From: Geomicrobium sediminis
GTDB taxonomy: Bacteria; Bacillota; Bacilli; Bacillales; Marinococcaceae
DNA length: 64,000 nt
Direction of reading: 5' to 3'
NCBI RefSeq assembly: GCF_016908595.1
Contig: NZ_JAFBEC010000003.1
Coordinates: 124,001-188,000, forward strand
A model generated the notes under the pieces. The model was not told where the DNA came from and did no database searches. It saw only the letters and a list, made by a program, of their open reading frames with translations. This document shows, in pieces, positions 7,964 through 16,331 of the stretch (position 1 is the stretch's first letter; the number at the start of each line of letters is the position of its first letter). The position numbers and the translations under genes are program-made.

Positions 7964-8470
7964 ATGAATGATCTGAAAAAGGCGAAGAAGGGCGATGAAG
8001 CAGCTCTTGCGCGCGTGCTCCTTCACGAATACGACTTCGTTTTTCATTATTTACTCAAGCTCACCCTCCATCCGTCGATGGCGGAAGACTTGACGCAAGA
8101 TACAATGGTCAAAGCTATCGAGCGATTCACTCAATATAATGCCAAAAAGGCAAAACTATCTACATGGCTCATTCAAATTGGAACAAACCTTTGGCGTGAT
8201 GAACTACGTAAAGAAAAAAGAAAACAACACTATCAAAGTCTTCAGCAGTTGGAATGGGAAATGCGTCATGAGCCTACAACCGATTGGATTGCCGTCACGA
8301 CCGAACTAGAGAAACTAAAACCCGAAGAACGTATTCCCGTTATTTTAAAGCATTATTATGGTTATGGATACGATGAGATTGCATCGATCACAAGTACACC
8401 GTCAGGAACAATTAAATCAAGACTTCACAGTGGGATGAATCGATTAAGAAAGGAGCTCACACATGAATGA
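7964..8470 (+). CDS. sigY: ECF RNA polymerase sigma factor, SigY type
   Basis: This 168-residue ECF sigma factor has region 2 at about 20-85 (LHPSMAEDLTQDTMVKAIERFTQYNAKKAKLSTWLIQIGTNLWRDELRKEKR) and region 4 at about 110-165 (LKPEERIPVILKHYYGYGYDEIASITSTPSGTIKSRLHSGMNRLRKEL). The identity as SigY rests mainly on the five genes after it, which reproduce yxlC-D-E-F-G in order. ATG 7964 follows AGGAGAGGTG; upstream in-frame ATGs lack a ribosome site. The stop overlaps yxlC by 8 bp, so they are translationally coupled. Confidence 0.88.
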   Translation: MNDLKKAKKGDEAALARVLLHEYDFVFHYLLKLTLHPSMAEDLTQDTMVKAIERFTQYNAKKAKLSTWLIQIGTNLWRDELRKEKRKQHYQSLQQLEWEMRHEPTTDWIAVTTELEKLKPEERIPVILKHYYGYGYDEIASITSTPSGTIKSRLHSGMNRLRKELTHE

Positions 8471-8744
8471 ACAGCGATTTAAACTTGACTTAAAGAAATT
8501 AGATCAACTCGAACCTAAGAACAAGCCATCACAAATTGAAATGATGCTTACGATTCAAGCGACGAGAAAAAGGCAACGGAACGAACTAATCTTCTTTTTC
8601 GTTGTTGCATTCATCGTTGTGGCGAGCACTGTCCTTCTTATGGTAAAAGCTCCGGTCTGGTTTATTCTGCTTCAAACCGTAGTGGTGGTTATGGCATTGG
8701 TTGGGTTCCTTTCGAGAAGGAAGGTGTACGGTCGTGCACTATAA
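8463..8744 (+). CDS. yxlC: YxlC-like membrane anti-sigma factor
   Basis: This 93-residue protein has a charged cytoplasmic N-terminal part of about 38 residues (KLDQLEPKNKPSQIEMMLTIQATRKRQRNE) and two closely spaced membrane helices (about 40-80). That is the layout of YxlC, which in B. subtilis acts with YxlD as a negative regulator of SigY. It starts within the sigY 3' end after AAGGAG and overlaps the next gene by 11 bp. The call relies on size, topology and position. Confidence 0.75.
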   Translation: MNEQRFKLDLKKLDQLEPKNKPSQIEMMLTIQATRKRQRNELIFFFVVAFIVVASTVLLMVKAPVWFILLQTVVVVMALVGFLSRRKVYGRAL

Positions 8745-8958
8745 CTTAAATGAGTTGCCATATTGGTTGTTGATCGTTATCTTTGTCCTGTTATTTGCAC
8801 AAGCAACCTTTTTATTTATACATGCAAGACGAAACGGACGGATGTATTGGTTTTGGGGGATCTGGGGAATGATTAGCGGTCCTATGCCTATTCTCGTTTA
8901 CCTTATCTATACAAAAGTATTTATCCCTTACCGACAGAGGAGGAATAGCAATGCCTGA
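8734..8958 (+). CDS. yxlD: YxlD-like small membrane protein
   Basis: This 74-residue protein starts at GTG 8734, eight bases after AAGGAAGG, inside the end of yxlC. It has two membrane helices (about 7-27 and 35-58) joined by a short basic loop (HARRNGRMYWFWGIWG) and a basic tail. In B. subtilis YxlD acts with YxlC to keep SigY inactive. It overlaps the next gene by 8 bp. Confidence 0.7.
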   Translation: MHYNLNELPYWLLIVIFVLLFAQATFLFIHARRNGRMYWFWGIWGMISGPMPILVYLIYTKVFIPYRQRRNSNA

Positions 8959-9148
8959 TTTATTTATGCTCGTTTTACCATTGATTATTATTGAATTTAT
9001 ATTAAAGATCATTGCGTTTATTGATTTGTATCGACGCGAATCAACATCGTTACCGAAGTGGCTGTGGGCGCTTATTATATTATTCGTGAATACGATCGGT
9101 CCGATTCTTTACCTCGTGTTAGGAAAGCAACGGAGGCAGATCACATGA
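8951..9148 (+). CDS. yxlE: YxlE-like small membrane protein (PLD nuclease N-terminal type)
   Basis: This 65-residue protein has two membrane helices and the pattern IDLYRRESTSLPKWLWALIILFVNTIGPILYLVLGK, typical of the small PLDc_N family that includes YxlE. A good GAGGAGG ribosome site precedes ATG 8951. It overlaps yxlF by 4 bp. Its role in the SigY unit is not established. Confidence 0.75.
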   Translation: MPDLFMLVLPLIIIEFILKIIAFIDLYRRESTSLPKWLWALIILFVNTIGPILYLVLGKQRRQIT

Positions 9149-10017
9149 TTGCTATGAATAAGATTAATAAACGCATCGGGAATAAGACCATTGTTCAAGA
9201 TGTGAGTTTCACTTTAAAAACAAACCAAATTACAGCATTGCTCGGAAAAAACGGTGCAGGCAAAACGACGATCTTGCACCTTCTTGCAGGCATTATGAGT
9301 CCAAGTGACGGAATGATTACAGGGCGAGAACGTACAAGAATAGGGTTCTTGCCCCAATATCCCGTTTTCCCAGATTGGATGACAGCTTCGGAATACGTCG
9401 TGTACAGCGCACAGCTCTCCGGGTTATCCAAGCAACAAGCAGTGGAGAAAAGCCAAAAATTTTTGGGAATTGTAGGGTTAGAAAAAGCAAAAGATGAATC
9501 AATTTCGAAATTTTCAGGCGGGATGAAGCAGCGACTAGGCTTAGCTCAGGCAGTCGTTCACGAGCCAGATGTGTTGTTGCTCGATGAGCCGATGAGTGCG
9601 CTTGATCCAGAGGGAAGAAGCGATGTGCAAACGTTATTACAAAAGTTTAAAGAAACGATGACGATTCTTTATTCAACCCATATTTTACACGATGCAGAAC
9701 AGCTAGCTGAAGATGTATTAATGATGCAAGATGGCAACGTTATTGCGCATCGACCGTTGCACGAACTTCTAGGTAATCTCCCTTCACAAGGGGTTATTAT
9801 CGAAACGAGCAAATCCCTTGAGACGTGGGCACAGCATTTTCAACAACAATTTCCGAGCGCAACGATTGAAGCAGACGGCAATATTGCCAGGGTGGAAGGG
9901 AAGGATGCAGAACGTAACGTTGTCCGAAGTCTACTCGATCACCAACTTGAGCTCGTTCGTTTTCAAAAAGACCGACCAACCTTAGATTCCTATTTTAAGG
10001 AGGTCACAAGCCGATGA
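9145..10017 (+). CDS. yxlF: YxlF-like ABC transporter ATP-binding protein
   Basis: This 290-residue ATPase has Walker A GKNGAGKTT, Q-loop LPQYPVF, signature SGGMKQRLGLAQA, Walker B VLLLDEP and the switch His in YSTHIL. The C-terminal 80 residues form the extra domain common in drug and lantibiotic exporters of this class. ATG 9145 follows GGAGG and overlaps yxlE as ATGA. With YxlG it would form a two-component exporter driven by ATP; the substrate is unknown. Confidence 0.88.
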   Translation: MIAMNKINKRIGNKTIVQDVSFTLKTNQITALLGKNGAGKTTILHLLAGIMSPSDGMITGRERTRIGFLPQYPVFPDWMTASEYVVYSAQLSGLSKQQAVEKSQKFLGIVGLEKAKDESISKFSGGMKQRLGLAQAVVHEPDVLLLDEPMSALDPEGRSDVQTLLQKFKETMTILYSTHILHDAEQLAEDVLMMQDGNVIAHRPLHELLGNLPSQGVIIETSKSLETWAQHFQQQFPSATIEADGNIARVEGKDAERNVVRSLLDHQLELVRFQKDRPTLDSYFKEVTSR

Positions 10018-10775
10018 AACTAGTGATGATCATCAAAAAAGAGTGTTTAGAGACTTTCAGAATTCACCGCTGGCTTTGGTTACCTGTTTTCTTTCTCCTT
10101 CTAGGCTTGATGCAACCACTTACGTCGAATTTTCTCTCGGACATTCTTGAACAATTCGGAGGATTGCCAGAAGGGGCAGTCATAGAAATCCCTGCACCAT
10201 CGTCTGAAGAAGTGTATGGAGCAACCCTTGGACAGTTCACGCAATTAGGGACGATCGTTCTCGTACTCGCCTTCATGGGAAGCATTAGCGAAGAACGACG
10301 GAGCGGCGAAGTAAAGATGTTGTTACTCCGACCGGTCAGTTATGCATCGTATTGGTTTGGGAAATTTATCGTAAGTTCAACTGTCATGACAGTCAGCTTT
10401 TTACTCGGAATTGGAATCGCACTCTTTTACATTCAACTGTTGTTTGAGCCCATTCTCATGCCAGCGTTGTACGGCTCGCTCGCGATGTATTGGCTTTGGA
10501 TGTTGTTCATCATTGCTGTAACGACCACCTTTAGCACACTTATTAAACGACAAACTGTCGTGGCCGTTTGTTCGCTTATTGTTGTCTTTGGCATGCAAAT
10601 GTTTGCTTCTATGTTTACATCAATTGCATCCTGGACCCCAGGTGCGTTGCCAAACCTTGCCGTTGCAATGGCAACAGAAGAGATCGTGCTCCCGATTGCA
10701 AGCACAATCTTTAGTATCGCTCTCGTCGCTTGGATGAGCGTACTTTATATGAAAAAGACAGATTGGCTTTACTAG
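10014..10775 (+). CDS. yxlG: YxlG-like ABC transporter permease
   Basis: This 253-residue ABC-2 type permease has an N-terminal membrane anchor, an extracellular loop with acidic residues (residues about 45-70), then five hydrophobic helices. The EERRSGEVKMLLLRPVSYASYWFGKF segment is the coupling region usual in this family. It overlaps yxlF by 4 bp and is the last gene of the SigY operon, followed by a terminator. Confidence 0.85.
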   Translation: MKLVMIIKKECLETFRIHRWLWLPVFFLLLGLMQPLTSNFLSDILEQFGGLPEGAVIEIPAPSSEEVYGATLGQFTQLGTIVLVLAFMGSISEERRSGEVKMLLLRPVSYASYWFGKFIVSSTVMTVSFLLGIGIALFYIQLLFEPILMPALYGSLAMYWLWMLFIIAVTTTFSTLIKRQTVVAVCSLIVVFGMQMFASMFTSIASWTPGALPNLAVAMATEEIVLPIASTIFSIALVAWMSVLYMKKTDWLY

Positions 10776-10782
10776 TAAAAGA

Positions 10783-10810
10783 GACTTGTCCATAGGGCGG
10801 GTCTTTTCTT
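10783..10810 (+). terminator. Terminator of the sigY operon
   Basis: GACTTGTCC and GGGCGGGTC pair over nine positions with three G-U pairs around ATA, followed by TTTTCTT. Confidence 0.7.
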
Positions 10811-10824
10811 GTGCGATAAGTTCA

Positions 10825-10889
10825 AGAGCAGGAGCGCGGAACAAGAGAGAGGGAGAGCGTGGAACAAGAGAGCAGAAGCGCGGATCAAG
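10825..10889. repeat. Three degenerate tandem units of 21-23 bp
   Basis: AGAGCAGGAGCGCGGAACAAG (10825-10845) is followed by a 23-bp variant and a 21-bp variant ending GCGCGGATCAAG. The units lie between the convergent sigY operon and transporter gene. Purine-rich and apparently non-coding. Confidence 0.6.
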
Positions 10890-10956
10890 ACTCACGCAAA
10901 GCCCCCTCCCCACACGAAAAAAGGAGAAAGCCACTGACCTTCTCCACCAAACGCTT

Positions 10957-12351
10957 TTACATGAAAAACACGGCAAACAACGTACTAAGCAATAGCCCGA
11001 GGATGACGGGTAGGAAGCAAACGCGCACGAGTGTCTGTACGTTCACTCTCGCTACTCCTGCAACGGCAACGAGGGAAGACCAGGCAATGAGTGTACCGCC
11101 ACCGACCCAAATGGCTCCCATTTGTCCGATTGCTGCAAGGGTTGCAGCGTCGACGCCAGTGACGGTACCAAGTGCACCGGATAAGGCACCGGTGAGTGGT
11201 AAACCAGAGAATCCTGAACCATCTAGACCCGTGATCATTCCGATGAGTAAGATTCCAAAGGCGGCAAAGATGCCATGTTCTGGGATGAACTGTTGCCCCG
11301 ATTGAACGAGATCGAATAGGAATGCGGGAGCAGTCTCTGTTTGTAAAATACTTCCGCTAAATTCGTCACTTCCGAGGAAAAAGAAGCCGGCAATCGGGAT
11401 GACTGGACCCATCGCTTTAAAAGCGAAAAGGAATCCATCGACCATACAGTCACTAACGTTGTCGAATACTTGCTTCGGTTTGTAAAACACGCTGGCAAGG
11501 ATGAGCAGGATGAGGGCGGCACCTCCAATTAATGCAGCACCTGAACCTCCTTCTAAGCTAATGTCTGTAAAGAATGTCGTATAAAGCATATAGAGAATGA
11601 CGATGAGGAATGTAACTGGGACGACAATTGCAAATAGTTTCCCTTTCCAACCGATGGATTCACGATGTTCGATCCGTTTTTCACCCATCCACTTATTTAA
11701 GTGAGTTGCACTCGGTTTTTGAATTGATTTTCGAAGCATAAGATAGGCAACTCCGATGGCTACGACACCTGTAATTATGGATAAAACAAATGCACGGTCA
11801 GCGACAGCTTGAATGTCGACACCAGCGGCGGTTGCACTAAGCATCGGTGCAATTTGAATGATGTAGTCACTCGATAATGCCATCCCTTGCCCAGCAATCG
11901 CAATCGCAGCGGCGCCCGCAATAGGTGGTAAGCCTGCTCGAATCGCAACAGGTAATAAGAGCGCACCGACGAGTGGGACCGCGGGTGTTGGCCAGAAGAA
12001 CAATGAAATACAGTACGTGACAATAATGATGACATAGTAAGAAATGTGACCATTTGTCATGATTTTACCAAACGGTTTGATCATTTGTTCATTGGCACCA
12101 ACGACCTCGAGTCCTTGCAGTAAGGCGGTCATAATGGCGATAATTAAAAAGATGCTAAACAGCTCACCGGCGGCGGCGAGACTGGCAGTGAAAATCGTCT
12201 GCAGTCCCATTGATACAGAACCGGTAAAAACGAGACCGATGATAAAGGTCATCATAATGGCAGGAACGACGACGTTTCTTCGAAGAAGCATCGTTAAAAT
12301 GATGAGTAAAATCCCTGCAAAGTAGATCCAATGAGACGCTACGATATCCAT
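10957..12351 (-). CDS. Polytopic membrane transporter, ion-transporter-superfamily-like
   Basis: This 464-residue protein is almost wholly hydrophobic, with about twelve membrane segments. Two half-repeats each contain a Gly/Pro-rich re-entrant-like stretch (WPTPAVPLVGALLLPVAIRAGLPP near 118 and GLDGSGFSGLPLTGALSGALG near 375). This pattern recalls the anion and Na+/H+ carriers grouped as the ion transporter superfamily (DcuC, CitMHS and NhaC types). I cannot name the substrate. A GGAAGG site precedes the ATG. It is monocistronic and convergent with the sigY operon. Confidence 0.6.
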   Translation of the reverse strand: MDIVASHWIYFAGILLIILTMLLRRNVVVPAIMMTFIIGLVFTGSVSMGLQTIFTASLAAAGELFSIFLIIAIMTALLQGLEVVGANEQMIKPFGKIMTNGHISYYVIIIVTYCISLFFWPTPAVPLVGALLLPVAIRAGLPPIAGAAAIAIAGQGMALSSDYIIQIAPMLSATAAGVDIQAVADRAFVLSIITGVVAIGVAYLMLRKSIQKPSATHLNKWMGEKRIEHRESIGWKGKLFAIVVPVTFLIVILYMLYTTFFTDISLEGGSGAALIGGAALILLILASVFYKPKQVFDNVSDCMVDGFLFAFKAMGPVIPIAGFFFLGSDEFSGSILQTETAPAFLFDLVQSGQQFIPEHGIFAAFGILLIGMITGLDGSGFSGLPLTGALSGALGTVTGVDAATLAAIGQMGAIWVGGGTLIAWSSLVAVAGVARVNVQTLVRVCFLPVILGLLLSTLFAVFFM

Positions 12352-12620
12352 ATTGAGCCTTCCTTCATTAAAAGAATACGATATTGTACGTCAACATAGG
12401 CGGAGTGTGTGCGGTGCTACAAAAGTTTTGTTTTGACAAATAATACGAAAACTTCCAAAATTAAGGGAGGGGTACGCTGATAATTTCTATGAGAGATGTC
12501 CTTCCGAAGATTGTTACATTGTTGTCACGCTCTTTTATAATGGAAAGTATGAAACTATGGTAAACTAAAGGAAACTAATCGTAGACAACATTTAGAATCT
12601 ACATCAATATTACAAAGCAG

Positions 12621-14372
12621 GTGATTGTTATCCACCCCCATCATTCATTGTGGAACAAAAGAGAGAAAAGAAATCAGATCAGTGTCGTGCGTGGAGAACT
12701 TGCACCATCGAAAGTCATAACAAATGCGACATTTCTAAATAGTGGGCGTAAAGCTTGGACAAAAGGGAACATTTGGATTTATGGAGATCGAATTGTCTAT
12801 GTCGGGAAAGCGCTTCCATCAAGTGATGAGAATACGGAATGGATTGACGCGAGTGAACGGTACATCGTACCAGGTTACATTGAGCATCATGCTCACCCAT
12901 TTATTGCTTATAACCCATCCACTTTTGCAGATTATGCTCTAGAAAGAGGAACGAGCACAGTCTTTAATGACAACTTAATTGTAATGATGAATGTTGATAA
13001 AAAGAAAGCGCTTACTTTAATTTCGGAAATGAACGAAGGGCCGTCTTCCCTTTATTGGTCTTGCCGAATTGATCCGCAAACGGAAACGAAAGATGAGCAT
13101 CAAGTCTTCACACCACAAGCGTTAGAAGATTGGTTGAATCACCCCCTTGTCGTGCAAGGGGGGGAGTTAACGGGATGGCCGAAGGTCATTTCTGGTGATG
13201 ATACGCTTCTTCATTGGATGGAAGAAGTGCTAAAGCGCAACAAACGAATTGAAGGTCACTTGCCTGGAGCTTCAGAGCGAACACTCGCTCAGCTTGCAAT
13301 TTTAGGGGTTACAAGTGATCACGAAGCGATCTCAAGTGAAGAGATATTAAAGCGGTTAGATGCTGGATATACGACAACGTTACGCCATTCTTCGTTACGC
13401 CCAGATTTGCCAATGCTCATCAGTGAAATTGTTGAAGAAGGTGTGACGAATTTTAACCGTTTCTTGCTTACTACGGACGGTAGTACACCGCGTTTTCATG
13501 AGCCTGGCGTAATGGATCAATTAATACGCATCTGTATTGAGGCAGGTGTCGATCCGATTGCGGTTTATGAGATGAGCTCTTATAACGTAGCGAGACACTA
13601 TGGGATTGATGCACATCACGGCATGATTGCACCGGGTCGACTTGCGCATTTGAATTTCTTAGAAGCTGTCGATACGCCTGAACCTGTATCGGTTATTGCG
13701 AAAGGGGAGTGGATCGTACGTGAAGGTGAGCGCGTTTATGAAGCGAAGCCGTTTCCTTGGGAGAACTATACCGAGAAATGGCAGCCGGTGTCTTGGGATT
13801 TAAGTGACGATGATTTGCACTTTTCAATGCCGATGGGAATTCACCTCGTGAGTTCTGTTCTGCTCAAACCGTACCATATTGAAGTGGACGGAGCCGTTGA
13901 CTATTTAAATGCGTCCCATGATGAGAGTTTCTTTGCGATGTTTGATAAAGAAGGCAAATGGCGCATGAATACAATCATTAAAGGGTTCTCATCGAACATC
14001 GATGGATTGGCGACATCGTTCTCAATTACAGGCGATGTTACATTAATCGGTAAAAAGAAATCAGCTATGAAGAAAGCCTTTGCAGTACTCAAAGAACAAG
14101 GTGGCGGTATTGTCATCGTTCAAGATGATGAAGTTCAATTTCAATGGGCGTTTCCTCATTTCGGTGTGATGAGTGATAAACCGATGGAAGAAGTCATTGA
14201 AGAGCACAAGCAGTTTGAAAGTGTTTTAAAAGAGGCGGGGTATCCGTTTGAGGATCCGCTGTATAGCATTTTCTTTTTCTCGTCGACACATCTTCCGTAT
14301 GTAAGGATGACTTCCAAAGGAATTTATGATGTTCATAAGAAAAGCGTGCTATTTCCAACGATAATGCGTTAA
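12621..14372 (+). CDS. yerA: YerA, adenine-deaminase-like amidohydrolase
   Basis: This 583-residue protein is an amidohydrolase related to adenine deaminase. It has the N-terminal beta domain (GNIWIYGDRIVYVGKALP), the metal motif YIEHHAHP, EGHLPGASE, DHEAISSEEIL and TTDGSTPRFHEPG, then the C-terminal adenine deaminase domain. It lies in the yerA-yerB-yerC order known from B. subtilis. YerA activity is unproven; AdeC-type enzymes turn adenine to hypoxanthine. The start is unclear: GTG 12621 has a ribosome site that is too close, and TTG 12648 is possible. The 269 bases upstream hold a TATAAT at 12536 but no convincing riboswitch. Confidence 0.85.
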   Translation: MIVIHPHHSLWNKREKRNQISVVRGELAPSKVITNATFLNSGRKAWTKGNIWIYGDRIVYVGKALPSSDENTEWIDASERYIVPGYIEHHAHPFIAYNPSTFADYALERGTSTVFNDNLIVMMNVDKKKALTLISEMNEGPSSLYWSCRIDPQTETKDEHQVFTPQALEDWLNHPLVVQGGELTGWPKVISGDDTLLHWMEEVLKRNKRIEGHLPGASERTLAQLAILGVTSDHEAISSEEILKRLDAGYTTTLRHSSLRPDLPMLISEIVEEGVTNFNRFLLTTDGSTPRFHEPGVMDQLIRICIEAGVDPIAVYEMSSYNVARHYGIDAHHGMIAPGRLAHLNFLEAVDTPEPVSVIAKGEWIVREGERVYEAKPFPWENYTEKWQPVSWDLSDDDLHFSMPMGIHLVSSVLLKPYHIEVDGAVDYLNASHDESFFAMFDKEGKWRMNTIIKGFSSNIDGLATSFSITGDVTLIGKKKSAMKKAFAVLKEQGGGIVIVQDDEVQFQWAFPHFGVMSDKPMEEVIEEHKQFESVLKEAGYPFEDPLYSIFFFSSTHLPYVRMTSKGIYDVHKKSVLFPTIMR

Positions 14373-14448
14373 AATGGTAAAGGAATAGAGACATTAATTC
14401 TGATGCAAAGGGGATGGGGAGAAGATTGCTGTTAGACAAGTAGCCACG

Positions 14449-15462
14449 ATGGGGTTGCTAATGGTCTCTATGCTCACCGCCTGTACTGTAGGGCTTGGTG
14501 AAGATGAGCCTAGAGACGACACCAATGAGCTAGACCCTAAAGATATGCATCAAGACGAACAACAAGATGTAGACGTTTCAAGCGAGGAATCTGAGTCAAC
14601 TGAAGAAGTGACCTTAGAACCATCCACTGCACGTCCAGTTGCAGTCGTTGTAAGTAACGATCGGGCAGCACTACCCTTAGTCGGGTTACAAGAGGCTGAT
14701 GTCGTTTATGAAGTATTGTCGGAGGCGTCTATTACACGGTTTGTTGCTGTGTATCAAAGTGAATATCCAGAGCGATTTGGTCCGATTCGTAGTGCCCGTG
14801 AAGCATTTATTGATGTCGCTCTCGGATATGATCCATTGTTTATCGCACACGGATTTAGTCCAGGTGCTGAGGCAAGGTTGTATAGTCAAGAGATTGACCA
14901 ATTGAATGGAATGGATTATGATGGGACGTTGTTTGCTCGTGACAGTGAACGGGTTGCGCCACACAATTCCTTCGTTCGGGTTGATGAACTGTTAGCAACA
15001 GCGAGTGATCATGGGATGAATACTGAAATGACAGTTGATATTCCATTTTCATATGCAGAAGATGACTTCCAAGGGGAAGTTGCCGAACAGATTGTCGTTT
15101 CGTATCAAGATGCTAATTATGCGGAATATCGATTTAATGAGAACGAAGATGTGTACGTGCGTTATAATAATGGCGAACCTCTCGTTGACGGTGATACGCT
15201 GGACGCTTATGAGGTAGACAATCTCTTAATTGTTGAAGCGCCTCATGCAGTCATTGACGATGCAGGACGCCGCCACATTGATTTTCTTAATGGTGGAGAT
15301 GGACTACTCATTCGAAATGGTAAATCTCAAGAGATCCAATGGAAAAATGAGAACAACCAAATCGTTCCGGTAGACGAATCATTAGCATTAGGAAACACAT
15401 GGGTTAATATCGTACCTTCATTGCAATCGGTAACAATATATAGTGATTTAGAAAGAGAGTGA
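14449..15462 (+). CDS. yerB: YerB, DUF3048 lipoprotein
   Basis: This 337-residue lipoprotein has lipobox LTAC, an acidic linker to residue 60, then the DUF3048 domain (ARPVAVVVSNDRAALPLVGLQEADVVYEVLSEASITRFVAVYQSEYPERFGPIRSAREAF). Function is unknown; it sits in the conserved yerA-yerB-yerC block. The signal peptide from ATG 14449 is very short and lacks a basic start. The frame is open upstream, and an in-frame ATT at 14425 after GGGGAG would add IAVRQVAT and supply the missing Arg, so a rare ATT start is possible. yerC follows after four bases. Confidence 0.9.
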   Translation: MGLLMVSMLTACTVGLGEDEPRDDTNELDPKDMHQDEQQDVDVSSEESESTEEVTLEPSTARPVAVVVSNDRAALPLVGLQEADVVYEVLSEASITRFVAVYQSEYPERFGPIRSAREAFIDVALGYDPLFIAHGFSPGAEARLYSQEIDQLNGMDYDGTLFARDSERVAPHNSFVRVDELLATASDHGMNTEMTVDIPFSYAEDDFQGEVAEQIVVSYQDANYAEYRFNENEDVYVRYNNGEPLVDGDTLDAYEVDNLLIVEAPHAVIDDAGRRHIDFLNGGDGLLIRNGKSQEIQWKNENNQIVPVDESLALGNTWVNIVPSLQSVTIYSDLERE

Positions 15463-15466
15463 TTAT

Positions 15467-15766
15467 GTGCAGATCGATAAATTACGAGGTAAAGAACTAG
15501 ATCAATTATTCCAAGCGGTGTTGTCACTCAAAGATTTAGAGGAATGCTATCAGTTTTTTGATGACCTTTGTACAGTAAATGAAGTGCAGTCGCTTGCACA
15601 GCGATTAGAAGTCGCTCGTATGCTGCAATCAGGCAATACGTATCATAAGATCGAAGTTGAAACAGGAGCAAGTACTGCGACAATCAGTCGTGTGAAACGT
15701 TGCTTGAACTATGGAAACGATAGTTATCAAATGACGCTAAATCGTGTTCATGGTACTGAAGTTTAA
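15467..15766 (+). CDS. yerC: YerC, TrpR-like DNA-binding protein
   Basis: This 99-residue protein of the YerC/YecD family begins QIDKLRGKELDQLFQAVLSLKDLEECYQFFDDLCT, close to B. subtilis YerC. A helix-turn-helix follows (EVQSLAQRLEVARMLQSGNTYHKIEVETGASTATISRVKRCLNYG). It starts at GTG 15467 after GAAAGAGAG and is last in the yer unit. Targets are unknown. Confidence 0.93.
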   Translation: MQIDKLRGKELDQLFQAVLSLKDLEECYQFFDDLCTVNEVQSLAQRLEVARMLQSGNTYHKIEVETGASTATISRVKRCLNYGNDSYQMTLNRVHGTEV

Positions 15767-15781
15767 TCAATCAAACGATCG

Positions 15782-15827
15782 AACTTGAGCTTTTATTCTT
15801 ATTGAATAAAAGCTCAAGTTTTTTATT
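15782..15827 (+). terminator. Strong terminator after yerC
   Basis: A perfect 17-bp stem (arms 15782-15798 and 15804-15820, AACTTGAGC... and ...GCTCAAGTT) with a five-base loop is followed by TTTTA. Confidence 0.92.
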
Positions 15828-15839
15828 TTCAAAAAATTA

Positions 15840-15868
15840 TTGACGATTAAGTGTATCAAGGGTATAGT
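15840..15868 (+). promoter_or_regulatory. Sigma-A promoter of the GntR/ABC operon
   Basis: TTGACG, a 17-bp spacer and TATAGT predict a start near 15875, about 70 bases before the GntR gene. Confidence 0.75.
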
Positions 15869-15902
15869 ACAGATAGATTAAGTGTATGAGTCGATTAATA
15901 CA
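15845..15902 (+). promoter_or_regulatory. Two repeated GTGTA-N12-TACA sites, putative GntR (YtrA-type) operators
   Basis: The words GATTAAGTGTAT occur at 15845 and again at 15876. Each contains GTGTA followed after exactly 12 bases by TACA (15851-15871 and 15882-15902). The first overlaps the promoter and the second lies at its start site, as expected for autorepression. Confidence 0.55.
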
Positions 15903-15944
15903 TACAGGTTAGTAAGCATTGATAGTATAGAAGGAGTTACTCTA

Positions 15945-16331
15945 ATGAACATTTCGTTTAATACGAGAGATCCGGTATATTTGCAAGTCATTCGGCATGT
16001 GAAGTTGCTAATTGCACGTGGGGAGCTTGAGGGTGGAGATACGATCCCATCACGTAGGGAATTGGCGACATCGTTAAAGATTAATCCAAATACAGTTCAA
16101 CGGGCGTATAAAGAAATGGAGGAAGCACAATTGATTCATACGGAACGGAACAAGCCGAGTACAATTACGTCGGATCAAGCGATATTATCGAATGTTCGAC
16201 GTGAATTGTTACGAGAATCAGTTCATCAATTTTTAGAAGAGATTGCTCCGCTTCAACTTTCAATGGAAGAGTTAATGAGTCTCGTTGAAGAAGAATACTC
16301 GTCGGTTCGAAGGGAGAATGAAGATGATTGA
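15945..16331 (+). CDS. GntR-family (YtrA subfamily) repressor
   Basis: This 128-residue protein has an N-terminal winged helix (DPVYLQVIRHVKLLIARGELEGGDTIPSRRELATSLKINPNTVQRAYKEMEEAQLIHTERNKPSTI) and only a short helical C-terminus, the YtrA type that accompanies ABC transporters. ATG 15945 follows AAGGAG. It overlaps the ATPase gene by 8 bp. The paired GTGTA/TACA sites over its promoter are the likely binding sites. Confidence 0.88.
   Translation: MNISFNTRDPVYLQVIRHVKLLIARGELEGGDTIPSRRELATSLKINPNTVQRAYKEMEEAQLIHTERNKPSTITSDQAILSNVRRELLRESVHQFLEEIAPLQLSMEELMSLVEEEYSSVRRENEDD

Noticed and set aside
10859-11305. Plus-strand frame opposite the transporter's 3' half
   Set aside because: The minus strand encodes a clear polytopic membrane protein there; the plus frame has low complexity and no ribosome site.
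12352-12620. Purine riboswitch upstream of yerA
   Set aside because: I found no recognisable three-way junction with the conserved loop words; only a TATAAT and AT-rich sequence are present.
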